A stretch of 64,000 nt of DNA from Elephas maximus indicus (GCF_024166365.1 NC_064831.1:30494768-30558767), one strand, 5' to 3'; shown: positions 12,713-25,544, counted from the stretch's first letter. Numbers and translations: made by a program. The notes: generated by a model not told the origin, from the sequence alone.

Positions 12713-12814
12713 TTGTGTATGTATATGTGTGTATATATATATGTACATGTGTGTTATATATGTATATATATATACATGCACATACATGTATATATACACA
12801 CACATATGCATCTC
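12713..12814. repeat. TA/TG microsatellite
   Basis: About 100 bp of mixed tgtgta, tatata and acacac, nearly self-complementary. Confidence 0.85.
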
Positions 12815-12847
12815 TAAAAATAGATTTCAGACACATTATGTTGGGTC

Positions 12848-12989
12848 AGGGTCAGATTACCCAGTAAGCAAGGTAAGTACTGGCTTGGTTACTTACTAAT
12901 CTGAACCCCATGTGAAATTGATCACTACATATTAGTAAGCAAGCACAAGTAAACCCGTGCTTACCTTGCTCACTGGGTAATCTGTCCCT
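12848..12989. repeat. 142-bp imperfect palindrome (MITE-like or foldback repeat)
   Basis: The left arm 12848..12900 (agggtcagattacccagtaa...) is the near reverse complement of the right arm 12931..12989 (...cactgggtaatctgtccct), around a loop of about 30 bp. The outer ~30 bp of the arms match with a few changes; the inner part has a short indel. A third copy of the arm motif is at 13122..13150. Confidence 0.75.
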
Positions 12990-13121
12990 GTCAGGGACTG
13001 CAAACTTGAAAAGAGGCTTGGATTCTGTAGGAAGATGCTGTGGGGTTGGGAGAGAGACAGACGCCAGCCATACCTAGAAGCAGAATCTTTGCTGTGGTGA
13101 AAAACTGTGACATTGCTCACT

Positions 13122-13150
13122 ACAGATGACCTAGTAAGCAAGGTAAGCAC
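13122..13150 (+). repeat. Third copy of the palindrome arm motif
   Basis: 'agtaagcaaggtaagcac' preceded by cagatgacct, against cagattaccc in the palindrome. Same orientation as the left arm. Confidence 0.6.
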
Positions 13151-13919
13151 TGTGCTTTTCAGGGTTGAGGAACGTAAGACCCAGAAAGGGCATGTGAGCT
13201 GCCTGAGTCCCACAGCCCCCTTGGTTGGAGAGAAGTGCTTGATGCAGGTTCTAACCCCCAGCTGGAACTCACTGTGGCCCACTCTCAGCTTGGACCCACT
13301 TTCTGGCCACTGAACCCACCCTCCCCACCATGTTTGCTTAAAGGGCTTGGCCATGTTTATCTCAGCACCTGGCGCCCAGTCTGAAGTAATGCACCAGCAT
13401 TAAGCAGCCCTTCCTATCAGGAATGTAAGGTGAAGACTTCATAGGGAAGGGGGAGGCTACTTTATCTTTGTTGGTTGGTGTTTTTCTCTTTCCAGGACAA
13501 CAGCCTCAAAGCTCAGATGAGCTCATTGACTCACATGGGCAGGTAAGTGCAGAACCTGGACAGGGGTTGAATGGGGCTGAATGCTGGCTGGAGGAAATGA
13601 TGTCATTGGTGGTGCTGAGAGCAGGAGTGGTGAGTCTTTAAGGCCCTGTCTTTCCCACAGCCCGTTCAGCTCTCGCTCTGACTGTGGCACGTCCAGAAGC
13701 CCTTGCAGTGTGGGCACAATGTGTTGATGTCAACAGTTTAGCAGGAACCCACAGACCCATAAAATTGCTGATGAGAAAATTGAACAGAGTATTATTGTGG
13801 GTAGTTGGTAAAGTCTCAGGATGGTAACTATCCCGAGAGAGTGCTGTGAACAATAAAAGCGTCAGAGAGCCTCTCAAAAGGAGCTGCCTTCGAGATGGGT
13901 TTATATCATGCCCCCAAAT

Positions 13920-14195
13920 TCTGCACGGCCCACTTAGCTTTTATTATTAAAGTACAATATACATATATATTGAAAACTGAACATACCATAAGGATGAATT
14001 TTCCCAAATTGCACCCACCCAGAGAGTCAACATCTTGAGCAAGACACAGAACATTCCCAGACTGCAGAAACATGTCCCTGAGAAGAACATTACAGACTGG
14101 CATCCCTTTTAGGTCACTACCTGCCCTGCTAGGTGTGACCACTATCCTGACTTCTAACAACATGGATGAGTTTTGCATCCCAGTTTTAATCCCAC
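13920..14195 (-). mobile_element. L1 3' end-like fragment
   Basis: Contains the reverse-L1-like strings 'aggatgaattttcccaaatt', 'gacacagaacattcccagac' and 'accactatcctgacttctaa'. Family assigned by eye only. Confidence 0.5.
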
Positions 14196-14447
14196 CAGCA
14201 GTAGGGTCAGTAGGTGTCAGCAGACCAGAAAACCTGCCCTAGTGGATACTTACCCAATTCAGCTCCACATACCTGGGATTCCAACTAGCCCGGAGTGAAG
14301 CTTCTAGAAAGCCCTCCCTGAGATGGATGGGTTGCACCACCATCCTGTTACTAGGCTGAGATGCAGCTGTCTGGCCAAACTAAGAAACAAGGAGGTGACA
14401 TTTTTTCCTGATGGCTGTGTTTGTGTCAAGGTGAATCTACAGCAAAC

Positions 14448-14644
14448 TGTCATTCAGAGTTAGCTCCCGAGAAGAATGTCTCCTAGTTAAAAATGGAAAC
14501 TAACAACAACAAGGGCTGCTGTACCAAAGTAGATGGCTGGTAGATGTCATTCAGAGTCAGCGCCTGAGAATAATGTCTTGTAGTTAAAAATGGAAACTAA
14601 CAACAATAACAAGGGCTGCTGTACCAAAGTAGATGGCTAGTAGA
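14448..14644. repeat. Tandem duplication, ~97-100-bp unit x2
   Basis: 14448..14544 and 14545..14644 are near-identical (shared 'gttaaaaatggaaactaaca', 'aagggctgctgtaccaaagt'). The second copy has three more bases in the CAA stretch and a few substitutions. Confidence 0.9.
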
Positions 14645-14659
14645 TGCCACTTTGCATGG

Positions 14660-14858
14660 CCCTCCTTCCTCTGTTTCCCTGAGTCTCTTTTATAGGACAT
14701 CGCTCAGAGTGGATTAGAAACCCTATCCCCGTATGAACTGATGTTAACTGATAATATCTTCAAATATTCTATTTCCAAACAAGGTCATGTTCACAGATAC
14801 AGGGGTTAGGCCTTCAACATAAATTTTGGAAGACACAATTCCATCCATCACACCAACC
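14660..14858 (-). mobile_element. MLT1-like LTR (5' part)
   Basis: 'tttccaaacaaggtcatgtt', 'aggggttaggccttcaacat' and 'ggaagacacaattccatcca' are the reverse of an MLT1-type 5' end. Confidence 0.55.
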
Positions 14859-15387
14859 CAGGAACTGCTGAGACACAAAGCGAATTAAGAGACTTGCTTA
14901 AAGCCCCACTACAAGTCAGCAGAAACATGCAAGGGCAGCCTGGGCCCTGCCTGGCTCCTAGCTCACCGTGTACCATCTGACGCCCACGGGTATCCTCCAA
15001 GCAGCTGCAGCTCTTTGCCGAGCCACTTGGACTATGCTACAAGGGCCACATGGTTGAGATGTGATGCAGGCATCTGTAATGAGCTCCTGGCACTGCCCTC
15101 CCAAGAGGCCTCAAGGATGGCAAATCTTGGCCTTAAAGACGTATTGGGTTCTTGGAAACAGCCAAACCTTGTAGCCACACGTGAGAAGCAATGGTCTGGT
15201 ATGCACAAGTCACTCTTAGAAGTCCTCTCTAGGACATCCCTTTGAAGCTGGATGATAAGCCATACTTCATCTTATGGTTGTATCGCATTTGTGGTGAAAG
15301 ATAGGTATAAGCCTATTTGACGTCCCATTATTTTTCTCACATGTGTTTCCATCAGAGAACAGAGCCCCAGACAATTGTCACTTAACA

Positions 15388-15539
15388 TGTTACCATCGAG
15401 TTGATTCCGACTCATAGCGACCCTATAGGACAGAGTAGAACTGCCCCATAGGGTTTCCAAGGAGCACCTGGTGGATTCCAACTGCCAACCTTTTGGTTAG
15501 CAGCCATAGCTCTTAACCACTACACCACCAAGTTTTCCA
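15388..15539 (-). mobile_element. AfroSINE
   Basis: Well-preserved reverse copy: 'accatcgagttgattccgac' to 'cactacaccaccaagttttc'. Confidence 0.88.
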
Positions 15540-15589
15540 GTTGTCTCTTAGGACACAGGAAATGTTCACAGCACAGATTTCCCTGATAA

Positions 15590-15790
15590 TCCTGTTTATT
15601 GAGCACCTTCTATGTACAGGCTTTGTTTCAATTTTAATAGCAACCCTGAAAGGTAGGCACGATTTTCCCATTTTATAGATGAGAAACTGAGACTTGGCTG
15701 ATAAGTGACTTCCCAAGGTAACTCAGTTAGTAAAAAGCAGAGTTGGGATTTGAACCAGGTCTGTGTGGCTCCAAAGCCTATGCTATCATT
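15590..15790 (-). mobile_element. MIR
   Basis: Clear reverse MIR: 'tattgagcaccttctatgta', 'tttatagatgagaaactgag', 'gggatttgaaccaggtctgt'. Confidence 0.8.
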
Positions 15791-18517
15791 TCTTAGGCCC
15801 TGCACAGGTCCTCAGAGGCCCTGCAGTGGCAACTGTGCAGACCAGCTATGAAGGGGCCTTTAATCCCCTTTGAAGGAGATGGTTAGAGGCCATTGGTGTA
15901 AGATGTGAGCAAATTCAGCAGAAGGTGGGCTAGCGTGTGGCCTCAACATCCTAACACTCTCACCAGGAACTATACTATTACAGAACCAAAGACCTTTCAG
16001 CCCTGATGAGAACCCGGAGGTCATGGAGCCTCACCTCCCTTGGAGGAATGAGGAAACAGACATGAAGAGAAGATGTGGCCCAGGGTTACCCAGGACAAGA
16101 CGAGGGGACCCAGGGCTCATGAAATCCAGGCCTCTGCTCTCTCCTCAACATCCTGTGGCATTTCTTTCGCCAGTGATTTGCAGATGTTGGGGTACTGGAT
16201 GGCTTTTCCCACTTCTGTATTGCCTTCCTTGCAGCCAGGATGGCTGGTTTTGTGTGGGTGGAGAACACACCACAGGGAAGCAGGTGATACCAAGGTGGAG
16301 TCAGGAAGGAGTGTGCTGGGCTTCGGAGACAGAGCTTTCCAGTTGCTTGTCCTTCTGCTGGCTTTGTTGACCTTGATGGAGAGCTCCGGGCACAGCGTGT
16401 TCCCTTGGCCTTTCGCTGAGTGACACAATGCCTGTTGCTATGGAGAGAACGCCTTCCGTCCACGGAAGTGTTGGGCAAACATCTCAGAGAGAGGGACGCC
16501 AGGAGTCAGGTGGAAGGGGAGGAGTCCCATGGAGACTTTGGCCTCAAGGGTGAGATCATGGGCCTTGGGAACAAATGCATTTTATAGATCCAATAAATTA
16601 GACCCAACTTGGCTATTTCTGTACTGTCAGGTGTCATGGAATCCTCCTTGCCATTGGAGAAGGAAGCAGAAATAGAGGCACATGTGGGTTGAGTGACCTG
16701 CCAGAGGTCACCCAGCCAGATAGGGACAATGTCAAGGTGAGGAGACAATGCCTGAGTCATCAGGCAGCTGTACAGCCTGTAGGCCTCCCTGCCTGACACA
16801 CATAGGTCTCTAAAGCCTTCCCCTTCCCAGGGCAGAGCTTGGCCAGTGAGCTCACATCACTCAGTTTCCCTTGCAGGGGTGCTGTACCAGTTGAGAAGGT
16901 GCCTTGTCTGAGCCCCAACCTAGAGTAATACTAATGGTGAATACGCTGCTTTACAAATATTTAATTATTTAACCATCTCAACAGTCTTGAATTACCTGTG
17001 GCTGGCTATTATTCCCAACCACAGATATTAAGCCGTTTTCCCAGAGCCACACAGCTAACAAATGGCGGAGCTGGCAGCGGTCTAACTGTCCGTGGAGGGC
17101 AGGCACCCAGCCTGTCCATCTCCCCACCAACCTCTGAAATGTGCAGGGGCCCTCTGTGAATCAGGGGTGTAGTGGTCATGCTTGAAATGTCCCAGTGGCT
17201 GTTCTTCCTCTCTCAGTGCTGTGGCAGGGGGTGCCCAGGACAGTGGTAGCAACTCTGCAGCGGGGCTTTGGCCACTCTGGAAGCAGCTGCCCTCCAGCGG
17301 GCCCAAACGTCTGCATGTTGTCTTAAGTTTCACATTTTTCTTACTATAAAGCATAGACCCAGTGCCTGGGGCACTCAGTGCGGTCCTTGACTTTGTTCTC
17401 CATCCCTTTTCTGGCTTCTGAGGGTCCTCCCCAGCCAGATTCCTTTGTTTCCTCCTCTGGGCCTTCAGATGTGAGCTCTGAGAGCCACCACCATTACCCA
17501 CTTAGGCCAAGCCCAGGCGGAGGCAGAGACGGGGGCTGGGGCGCAGGGTCCCTTGGCCAGTGGGTCTTGCTAATGTGTTCCCCTGGGGCACAGGAGATGC
17601 CCAATCTTCCCTTCTTCCATTCAATTCCATCAGCTCACCCTTGCTGATCGCCTACTTTGTGCCCACTGGTACTGGGTACTGGGGGGCTCTACAGATGAAG
17701 GAGCATTCCCCTCCTTCCCCAACACACACACAGCCTGAAGAGGTCACGGCCTAGGGAAGAGTCAGACGGACACAAACAGCTGTTCTACAAGGCGGGCAGG
17801 ATCAACACTAGAAGCTGAAGTCCATGAGAGTTCAGGAGAGGAAAAAGTCAATGCCAAAGCAAAGGGTCAGAGGAGAGTTTATAGAGGGAAAGAAGTATTT
17901 GCGCTGGCTTTGGAGAATGGTTGGATTCGGAGGAGCCATTGGAAAAGCAAGCCTGTGCACTTCATTTTAGAATCCCTGCAGGGCTCAGAGCTTCCCAGAA
18001 TCACAGTCAGGCAAACGGACCCTTAACTCTCACTGAGGGTCTGCCATACGGTGACTGTCCTCTTGCTCCCGGGCCTGGCCATATGGACAAACCCAAGGGG
18101 AACAAGCAGATGCTGCCATGGCAACAACAGGCCTTACACCCAGGGGACACTACTAGGTGTTCTTTGGTGTGATGATGGTGACTGTCATGAAGCGTCTTCT
18201 CAACATTCAGGTGCAGCGGGGGTTTCCCAGCGGGGTTGCTCCTGCAAGGGAAAAGTGGCTTTCAGGGGCAACTGAGTCTGGGGCAGTCATTTCACAGGTT
18301 CAGAGCCTTTCAGGTGAAAGAAATTTGAGGGGACTCCAACCCAACCTCCACCCCAGAAGAGGGACACGAAACTTTGGCATGAACCCACCTTATAACTGAG
18401 GACTTATCTCTGTTTTGCTTTGGAGTGGCACAAAATAAGATCAATTCTTTTTCTGCCTGAAAGCCCCTTACTTATTGAAGGTTTTGATGGTGTCCACCAC
18501 CAGATCCTTCTTAGCCT
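15791..18517. other. Intergenic, no gene seen
   Basis: Some overlapping frames of 100-140 codons occur (for example 16023..16478 and 17082..17501), but they lack splice context, family similarity or a single preferred frame. One MIR relic at 16940. Confidence 0.55.
16940..17085 (-). mobile_element. MIR-like SINE relic
   Basis: 'ttaaccatctcaacagtctt' and 'agagccacacagctaacaaa' fit the reverse MIR core. Confidence 0.55.
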
Positions 18518-18957
18518 TTGTCTTAGTTTCTTGGTGCTGCTGTAACAGAAATACCAGGCATGGGTGTCTTTAAAGAACAGAAATTTATTTTCTCACAATT
18601 CTGGAGGCTAAAAATCCAAGTCAGGGTCTCGGCAGTGTTGATTCCTTCCTCGTTAGTAACCCTGAGCATCCCTTGGTTCCCCTGCTTGTAGACATCCTCA
18701 CAGGGCATCTGTCATCCCCACTGTGTGCGTCTCTGTGACTCTTTTTATAACTTAGAAGGGATTAGATTTAGACCCTACTCTCCTCGGGTCTGATCTCATT
18801 AACATAACAAATACAACCCTCTTTCCAAACATGATCACATCCATAAGGCCATGGGGCAAGTCTACTCTGTCCTATACGGTCGCTATGAGTCGGAATTGAC
18901 TCGACAACAGTAGGTTTGGTTTCGGTATTGTTCAATCCGTAACAGCCTTGTTCAGTT
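18518..18957 (-). mobile_element. MLT1-like LTR
   Basis: Reverse of an MLT1-type end: 'gtcttagtttcttggtgctg', 'gaacagaaatttattttctc', 'acaattctggaggctaaaaa'. Interrupted near its 5' end by the AfroSINE at 18850..18927. Confidence 0.65.
18850..18927 (+). mobile_element. AfroSINE 3' half
   Basis: 'ggggcaagtctactctgtcc', 'cgctatgagtcggaattgac', 'ggtttggttt'. 5'-truncated and sitting inside an MLT1-like LTR. Confidence 0.82.
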
Positions 18958-20503
18958 TAAACAGTCTTGGTTGCCTCAGCTGCTCATCCTCAGGCATGGT
19001 GTCAGACCCTTGGGATGATCCTTCTCCTTTGTCATGGCCCACTCATCAAGGTTCTTCCTGAAAGGTGGTGCCCAGGGATAAGGGCAGTACCAGGTGTGGA
19101 CTCAACAGCTGGACCTCACTCTGGACACCATTGCTCCATGAATGCGGCCAAAGATGGTGCTAGGCATTTGGGTAGTGACGTGAGGCTTTGGCTCACAGGC
19201 TCCCCTTTCACCTTTCCCAGAATTAATTACTCTACCACTGAAAAGTGGGAATGACAAGTTTTCCCTCCCACTCGGTCCCTGGAGTTGTGAAGTATGCCGA
19301 GTAACTGTCCAGACTGTGAGCTTCTTGGAAGAAAAGCAATAGCTGAATTTCAACCACTTCTTAGCTGATTGAGAAAAGCAGGGGCTTGGGAAAGGGCTGA
19401 GAGCAATTAGGCACCTTATCCAGCTGCTTATCTAGTGACTCTTACTTCTATTGTGTTGGAGCTGAACTTGAAGTTGGGAGTAGGAGGCTCTGTGGGGGCG
19501 GAGAGGCTGTTCTGCTGTCTGTCTCTCAGCAGTCACCAAGAAGCCTGCCTGGCAGGCAGCCCACCTCTGCCCTCAACTCATGGTGATGAATCAGCTGATG
19601 GGAACCACTGGTGCCTTGGGAAGGAAGAAAATAAAGCTGACCAGCACAGCTGATGTCTCCACTCAGCCATGGGTGAATGGGGGCACTGTTCTCTCTGCTG
19701 GGGCAACTTCCAAAGCTGAACCATCCTTTTCATCCAAATATAGCCCAAACCTCTTTGCTGCACTTGCCCAAATGAGCAAAATGGCTGTCCTTTAAAGTGG
19801 CAGGACTGACAAGATTGTTCTAGCAACTTTCTCAGACTAATGGGGGCCCATTGACAGCACAGAAGTGGTGAAGATGTCAATTATTCTCTGCTGACGGCTT
19901 TGGAAAGAACCAGTGCCTAATTCTGGTTCTCCCTGCAGGGAGGACTTCCACACTCTGAAATGGGTAGGGCTGTCTTCTAGGCTGCTTCCTCTGCCAGTGT
20001 TCTGAATGTACATGGCGGGGGACACACATGGGTCCTGTCTCTGTGCTGAGTCAGCACCCTGGAGAGCTGCACCCACCCTCGTCCTGCCTGATGAGGTCAG
20101 CCCAGAGCGAAGGGGAAACCAAGACTGTAGAGAGCTCTGGGACCCCAGGAGCCTAGGGAGTCATGTCCCAAAGAGCAGCACTGCCCACAAAATCTCACTG
20201 TGGGCACTCAGATGGGTATGTGGCATGGCTCAGCACTTATATTATTAGCAAACTGCTTCACAGACATTAAATTATAAGCCTTCTAAGGGGCAGTCATTGC
20301 AAGAAGAGAGAAGAGGCACAGTAAATGCCTCTGCATCACTTGCTATGGGGAAATGGGCTCTGCATTCACTCCACAGAAGTTCTGAGAGGGTCCGGCCCCG
20401 AGAACAGCTTATGAGCCCCTCCAGAGCCCCAGCGTTCTTACCAGCCAGGCTTCAGGCCTCTCTCCAGCCCACTGATTCTCAACAACAGGGTGAAAAATGA
20501 ACC
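18958..20503. other. Intergenic, no gene seen
   Basis: No recognisable exon, RNA gene or repeat family. Confidence 0.55.
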
Positions 20504-20905
20504 ACTGGGAACAGAAGCAAAATGTGGCATACACATACAATGGAATAGTATTCAGCCATGAAAAGGAATGGCCTTTGGATACATGCTACAACATGGATGA
20601 ACCTTGAAAACGTTATGCTGAGTGAAAGCAGCCAGACACAAAAAAATATTGCATGACTGCACTTATTTGAGGTATTTAGATTAGACAAATTCACAGAGAC
20701 AGAAGTAGATTAGAGGTCACCGGGGGCTGGGGGAGAGGGGAATTGGGGAGTTATCCCTTAGTAGGTACAGAGTTTCTATCTGGGGTATTGAAAAACTGGT
20801 GATAGTTATACAACTTTGTGAATGTACTGAATGCCACCAAATTGTACACTTAAAAATGGTAAAAATAGTAAATTTTTGTACATGAATCACAATAAAAAAT
20901 AAATG
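20504..20905 (+). mobile_element. L1 3' end (old L1M-type)
   Basis: Typical L1 3' UTR wording: 'caatggaatagtattcagcc', 'aacatggatgaaccttgaaa', 'gtgaaagcagccagacacaa', then 'aaattgtacacttaaaaatg' and an A-rich end. Confidence 0.8.
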
Positions 20906-22790
20906 AATCACTGAGGAGTTTTTAAAATGCAAATTTGGGGCCCCAAAGGTCACACAGGGGGTCTCCTGCAGCCCCTGCCATCTTCTCCTTGATTGTCCAG
21001 AAGGATAGAGGAGTATGGCTGAATCAACCCACATCCAGCCTCCCTCCTGGAAAATCTAAAACAGAGGGCATGCACTCTTCTGCTGGGCTAGAACAGACAA
21101 AAGGTGGTTCCAGATATAGAAATGGCCCACGTTTACTGGAGTTGTCCTAGGAGACTGGAGCCCCTGTGTCTGCCCCTGCTTTCAGCCTGAAGGATGGACC
21201 TCTAGAGAGGAGAGCCCTTTTCTTATCAAGCAGTGGAGAGTGAACATTACTGCTGCCCTAAGACTCAGTGCCTTAGACTACTTGACTCCATAAGGTAGGG
21301 ACGAAATGTTCCTGGCATCCCTGGCATTGTCTCCTAGAAGCATTGCTGCAAGTGAAGTTCTCTCTTCTAGAAACATTAGTACTACAGTCTACCCACTGCT
21401 ATTGCTAGCTGCCATCGAGTCAGCCCCCGACTCATGGCAACCCCATGCACAATGGAACAAAACTCTGCCAGGTCCTGCTCCATCCCCATGATCAATTGTG
21501 GATCAGACTGTTGTGATTCATTGTGTCTTCACTGGCTGATTTTTGGAAGTAGATCGTCATACCTTTCTACCTAGTTCGTCTTAGCCTGGAACTCCACTGA
21601 AACCTATTCAGCATCCTAGTAACATGCAAGCCTCCACCAACGGACAGGTGGTAGCTGTGCATGAGATGCACTGGCTGGGAATCGAACCCAAGTCTCCTCC
21701 ATGGAAAGCAAGAATTCTACCACTGAAAGAGCCCACCCATAGATGGGTTAAACAGGTTTCTAATGGGCTGTCCTGGAAACATGCCTATAAAGCATAACAT
21801 GGTTGCTCTGGGAAAACACGTTTTGAGTTCAGGCCTAACTGCAAGCAAACTTGGGGAACATTATCTGCTTATGAGTTAGGGGTTGCCTGCATAACTCAGC
21901 CCTTGAATGCTTCGAGCAGGCCAGGGGTAAACCCCAGGACCTGATTCCAAGAGCCTGGCATGCATCCGTCAATGGGAATTCCAAGCCAGCCCCTCATTGA
22001 AAGGCATCAGGTGCTTTCCCTCCCTCTGCAGGCTGACGGCTAGGTCATGCCAGGCTCCTGGTGGGTCCTTGGTAAGGAGCCCATGAGTGAGTAGACTGGG
22101 AATGCTTCTTGGGGCCATGGCCCCTCTTGCAGTGGGGGTCAGTTATCCTACTGACCAACCAGGAAGCCAAAAGCCCCATTGCAGAGACAGAAAAGCCATT
22201 TTCTTTAACTACAAGAATGTTACTCCTGTCTTATCCAGTGAGGACATTTTACTGGAAGATATTTTTGGATAAAAAGCCCCCAGGCAGAGGTTGGGCTGGG
22301 TTATTTTTCAACCCTGCCACAGATTCCATCTGAGGTCTAGGCTGTTACCTCATTGATGAGCAGACTGACTTTGCAGGCCTCCTGTACTCCATTTTGTTTG
22401 TGCTCATGGCCCAAATAATCTTAAGAAATACTTACCAAATGACCAGATGCAACACCGCTTATTCAAATTTGGTTTATACGCTTGATGCTTACGTGTGCTT
22501 GGGGACACACATCAAAATAAAAGTCTTCTCCCTTTGAGGGGGGAGGGAGGGGCAGGGTTGGACCGTGAAGCAAAAAAATATAATGAAGAATAAATAATAG
22601 TTTACATTTCAATGGAAAATCCTGGAACATTGCAAAATGTCACATCAGCAGATAGGAGCAGGTAGGGGAAAGGTGTTGTACTCTTAGAGGCAGAAGTTCA
22701 TGAATTTGTACAACCTTGGAATCTGAATTAATAGTTCTACCAAGCTATCCCAGAGCCTCTTACCATAAAACATAAATAAGATCTTAAGGT
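20906..22790. other. Intergenic, mostly unannotated
   Basis: Apart from the long SINE at 21398..21738, nothing is recognised up to the L1 5' end. Confidence 0.55.
21398..21738 (-). mobile_element. tRNA-Gly-headed long SINE with RTE-related body
   Basis: On the minus strand: a tRNA-Gly-like head (21738..21668; 'cagtggtagaattcttgc', B-box 'gggttcgattccc'), then a middle similar to the RTE 5' UTR (shared with 59470..59590), then a tail similar to the RTE 3' end ending in the 'ccatcgagtcag' complement. Presumably moved by RTE machinery. Confidence 0.75.
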
Positions 22791-24066
22791 GAGGCGGGGC
22801 CAAGATGGTGGAATAGCCAGATGCTTCCAGTGACCCCTCTTACAACAAAGACCCAAAAAATCAAGTGAAGCAATTATATTTATGACAAGCTAGGAGCCTT
22901 GAACATCAAAGGCAAACTTAGAAAACAGACTGAGTGGCAGGGGGAGAGAGAGACCGTTCAGAAGTGGACAGGAATTGCCAGACCTGAATCACTGGTATCC
23001 CTCAGGCACCATTCCTGGAAGCGCTGTGGTGGGCTGGTGGTAGCTTTCGACCGCAGTTTTCTCAGGGAGAATCAGCCAGCTACACAGCCCACTCACAACT
23101 CCGGAAGCAGAGAACGGTGCTCTCAGCAAAAGCTAAGTACTTACATATATATTTCACCATGATCCCCGCCCCAAGCCAGCTTCAGTGGCTATTGATTTCC
23201 CTGGGCCTGACATAGTCCCATTTGAGTGCCCTCAGCCATGCTCTTGGACTTGGAGAAGGAATAAATTCACAACAGGGGTAAGAGATAATTTGCCAGTTCC
23301 ACTAACTTGGGGGGCTCAGGACAGAAGAAGCTTTTGTCCAGGCATAAGCAGTCCATGGACTTTGAATACGTTTAACCCCTGCATGGACCCACAAGGGCAT
23401 ATTTCAGGAGAATAGGCCCTTGCTGGCAGACTACAACTGTTTCAGCTGTGTGGTGGAGAGGTGGGTGTTTGATATTTGAAACGGCTTTGCCTATTAAACA
23501 GGGTCCTCACCTACCCACATTAGGGGCCTAAGGACTGGTGGCTCCACTCAGGTCACCTAGCCACCCAGGACAGGGTTCCAAGGATAACTGGTACTTCCCA
23601 GACCTTACAATCAAAAGCATTGGGTGCCCATGGACTGTCTACAGAACCCACCCACCTGTACGATCTAGGGAACAGGGATACACTTTCCTCAGAGACACTC
23701 GGAGGACAGTTCTCAGCCCCCTGCCTTGTTCAGAGCATGACCTCCTGCTGCGACCAGATACCGGTACCTACACCAATCACCCCGCCCCTCTAAGACTGTA
23801 GGACAGAGCCTGTACCACGCACTTGATGACCAGCTACCTGGACACCTGAGCTGAACCCAGACAAGAAAAATGAATGGACTCATAAGCGCATATACCTGAT
23901 AACAGCTCTAGCCATCTGGTGGCAAGACATCAGAGTCCCAGAGACAAAAATAATCAAGCTAGCTCACTCAAGCAACCCATTTGGGCATATCAAAACAAAC
24001 CGTAGCAAGAGGCTATGATACATTAAGCAAACATAAAATAAACTAATACAATAACTTATAGATGAC

Positions 24067-24699
24067 TTGGAGACAAGAGTCAATATCAAGTCACATAAAG
24101 AAACAGACCATGATTGCTTCAACAAGTTCTCAAAACAATCAAAGGATCTTCTGGATGAAGGTGCCTTCTTGGAATTACCAGATGCAGAATTCAAAAGATT
24201 AATATACAGAACTCTTCAAGACATCAGGAATGAGATCAGGCAATACGTAGACCAAGCCAAGGAACACACAGGTAAAACAGTTGAAGAAATTAAAAAGGTT
24301 CTTCAAGAACATAATGAAAATTTTAATGAGCTGCAAGAATTCATAGAGAGACAGCAATCAGAAATTCAGAAGATTAACAATCAAATTACAGAATTAGACA
24401 ACTCCATAGAAAGTCAGACAAGCAGAATTGAGCAAGTGGAAAGCAAAACTGGTGAGCTTGAAGATAAAGCACTTGGTACCAATATATTTGAAGAAAAATC
24501 AGATAAAATGATTTTAAGAAATGAAGAAATCTTAAGAATCATGTGGGACTCTATCAAGAGGAATAACCTACGAGTGATTGGAGTACCAGAACAGGGATGG
24601 ATAACAGAAAATACAGAGAGAATTGTTGAAGATTTGTTGGCAGAAAACTTCCCTGATATTGTAAAAGATGAGAAGATATCAATCCAAGATGCTCATTGA
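24067..24699 (+). pseudogene. L1 ORF1 protein remnant (210 codons)
   Basis: RNA-binding chaperone ORF of L1. Residues ~60-135 form a coiled coil (IERQQSEIQKINNQITELDN), followed by the RRM-like part (RIMWDSIKRNNLRVIGVPEQ; NTERIVEDLLAENFPDI). The reading stops at 210 residues, whereas intact L1 ORF1 is about 300-340. C-terminal domain homology continues out of frame to about 25060. Confidence 0.82.
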
Positions 24700-25544
24700 A
24701 CTCCACATAAGGTAGATTTTAACATAAAGTCACCAAGACATATTATAATCTAACTTGCCAAAACGAAAGATAGAGAATTTTAAGAGCATCTAGGGATAAA
24801 TGAAAAGTCACCTACAAAGGACAGTCAATAAGAATAAGCTCGGACTACTTGGCAGAAACCACGCAGGCAAGAAGGCAATGGGATGACTTATGTAAAGCAT
24901 TGAAGGAAAAAATTGCCAGCCAAGAATCATATATCCAGCAAAACTGTCTCTCAAATATGAAGGTGAAATTAGGACATTTCCCGATAAACAGAAGTTTAGG
25001 GGGTTCATAAAAACCAAACCAAAACTACAAAAAATACTAAAGGGAGTTCTTTGGTGAGAAAATCAATAATATCAGGTATCAACCCAAGACTAGAACACTG
25101 GACAGAGCAATCAGATGTCAACCCAGAGAAATCACAAAAATAAATCAAGATAAAAAAACACTCGAAACAGGGAAACAGTGATGTCATTATGTAAAAGAAG
25201 ACCACATTAAAATAATAAAGAGGGACTAAGAAATGTAGTCATAAATCTTTCATATGGAGAGGAAGACAAGGCAATACAAAGAAATAAAAGTTAGGTTTAA
25301 ATTTAGAAAAATAGGGGTAAATATTAAGGTAACCACAAAGGAGACTAACTATCCTACTCATCAAAATAAAATACAAGAAAAAAATAGAGACTCAGCAGAA
25401 ACAAAATCAACAACAATGAATAAGAGGAAAAGACAATATATGAAGGTAAACTACTCAACACAAAAAATTAAGTGGGAAAAAGAAACTGTCAACAACACAC
25501 CAAAAAAAGACATCAAAATGACAGCACTAAACTCATAAAAACTC

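Noticed and set aside
15791-17647. Several overlapping open frames of 90-140 codons on both strands
   Set aside because: They overlap in conflicting frames, resemble no family I recognise, and lie partly in MIR relics.
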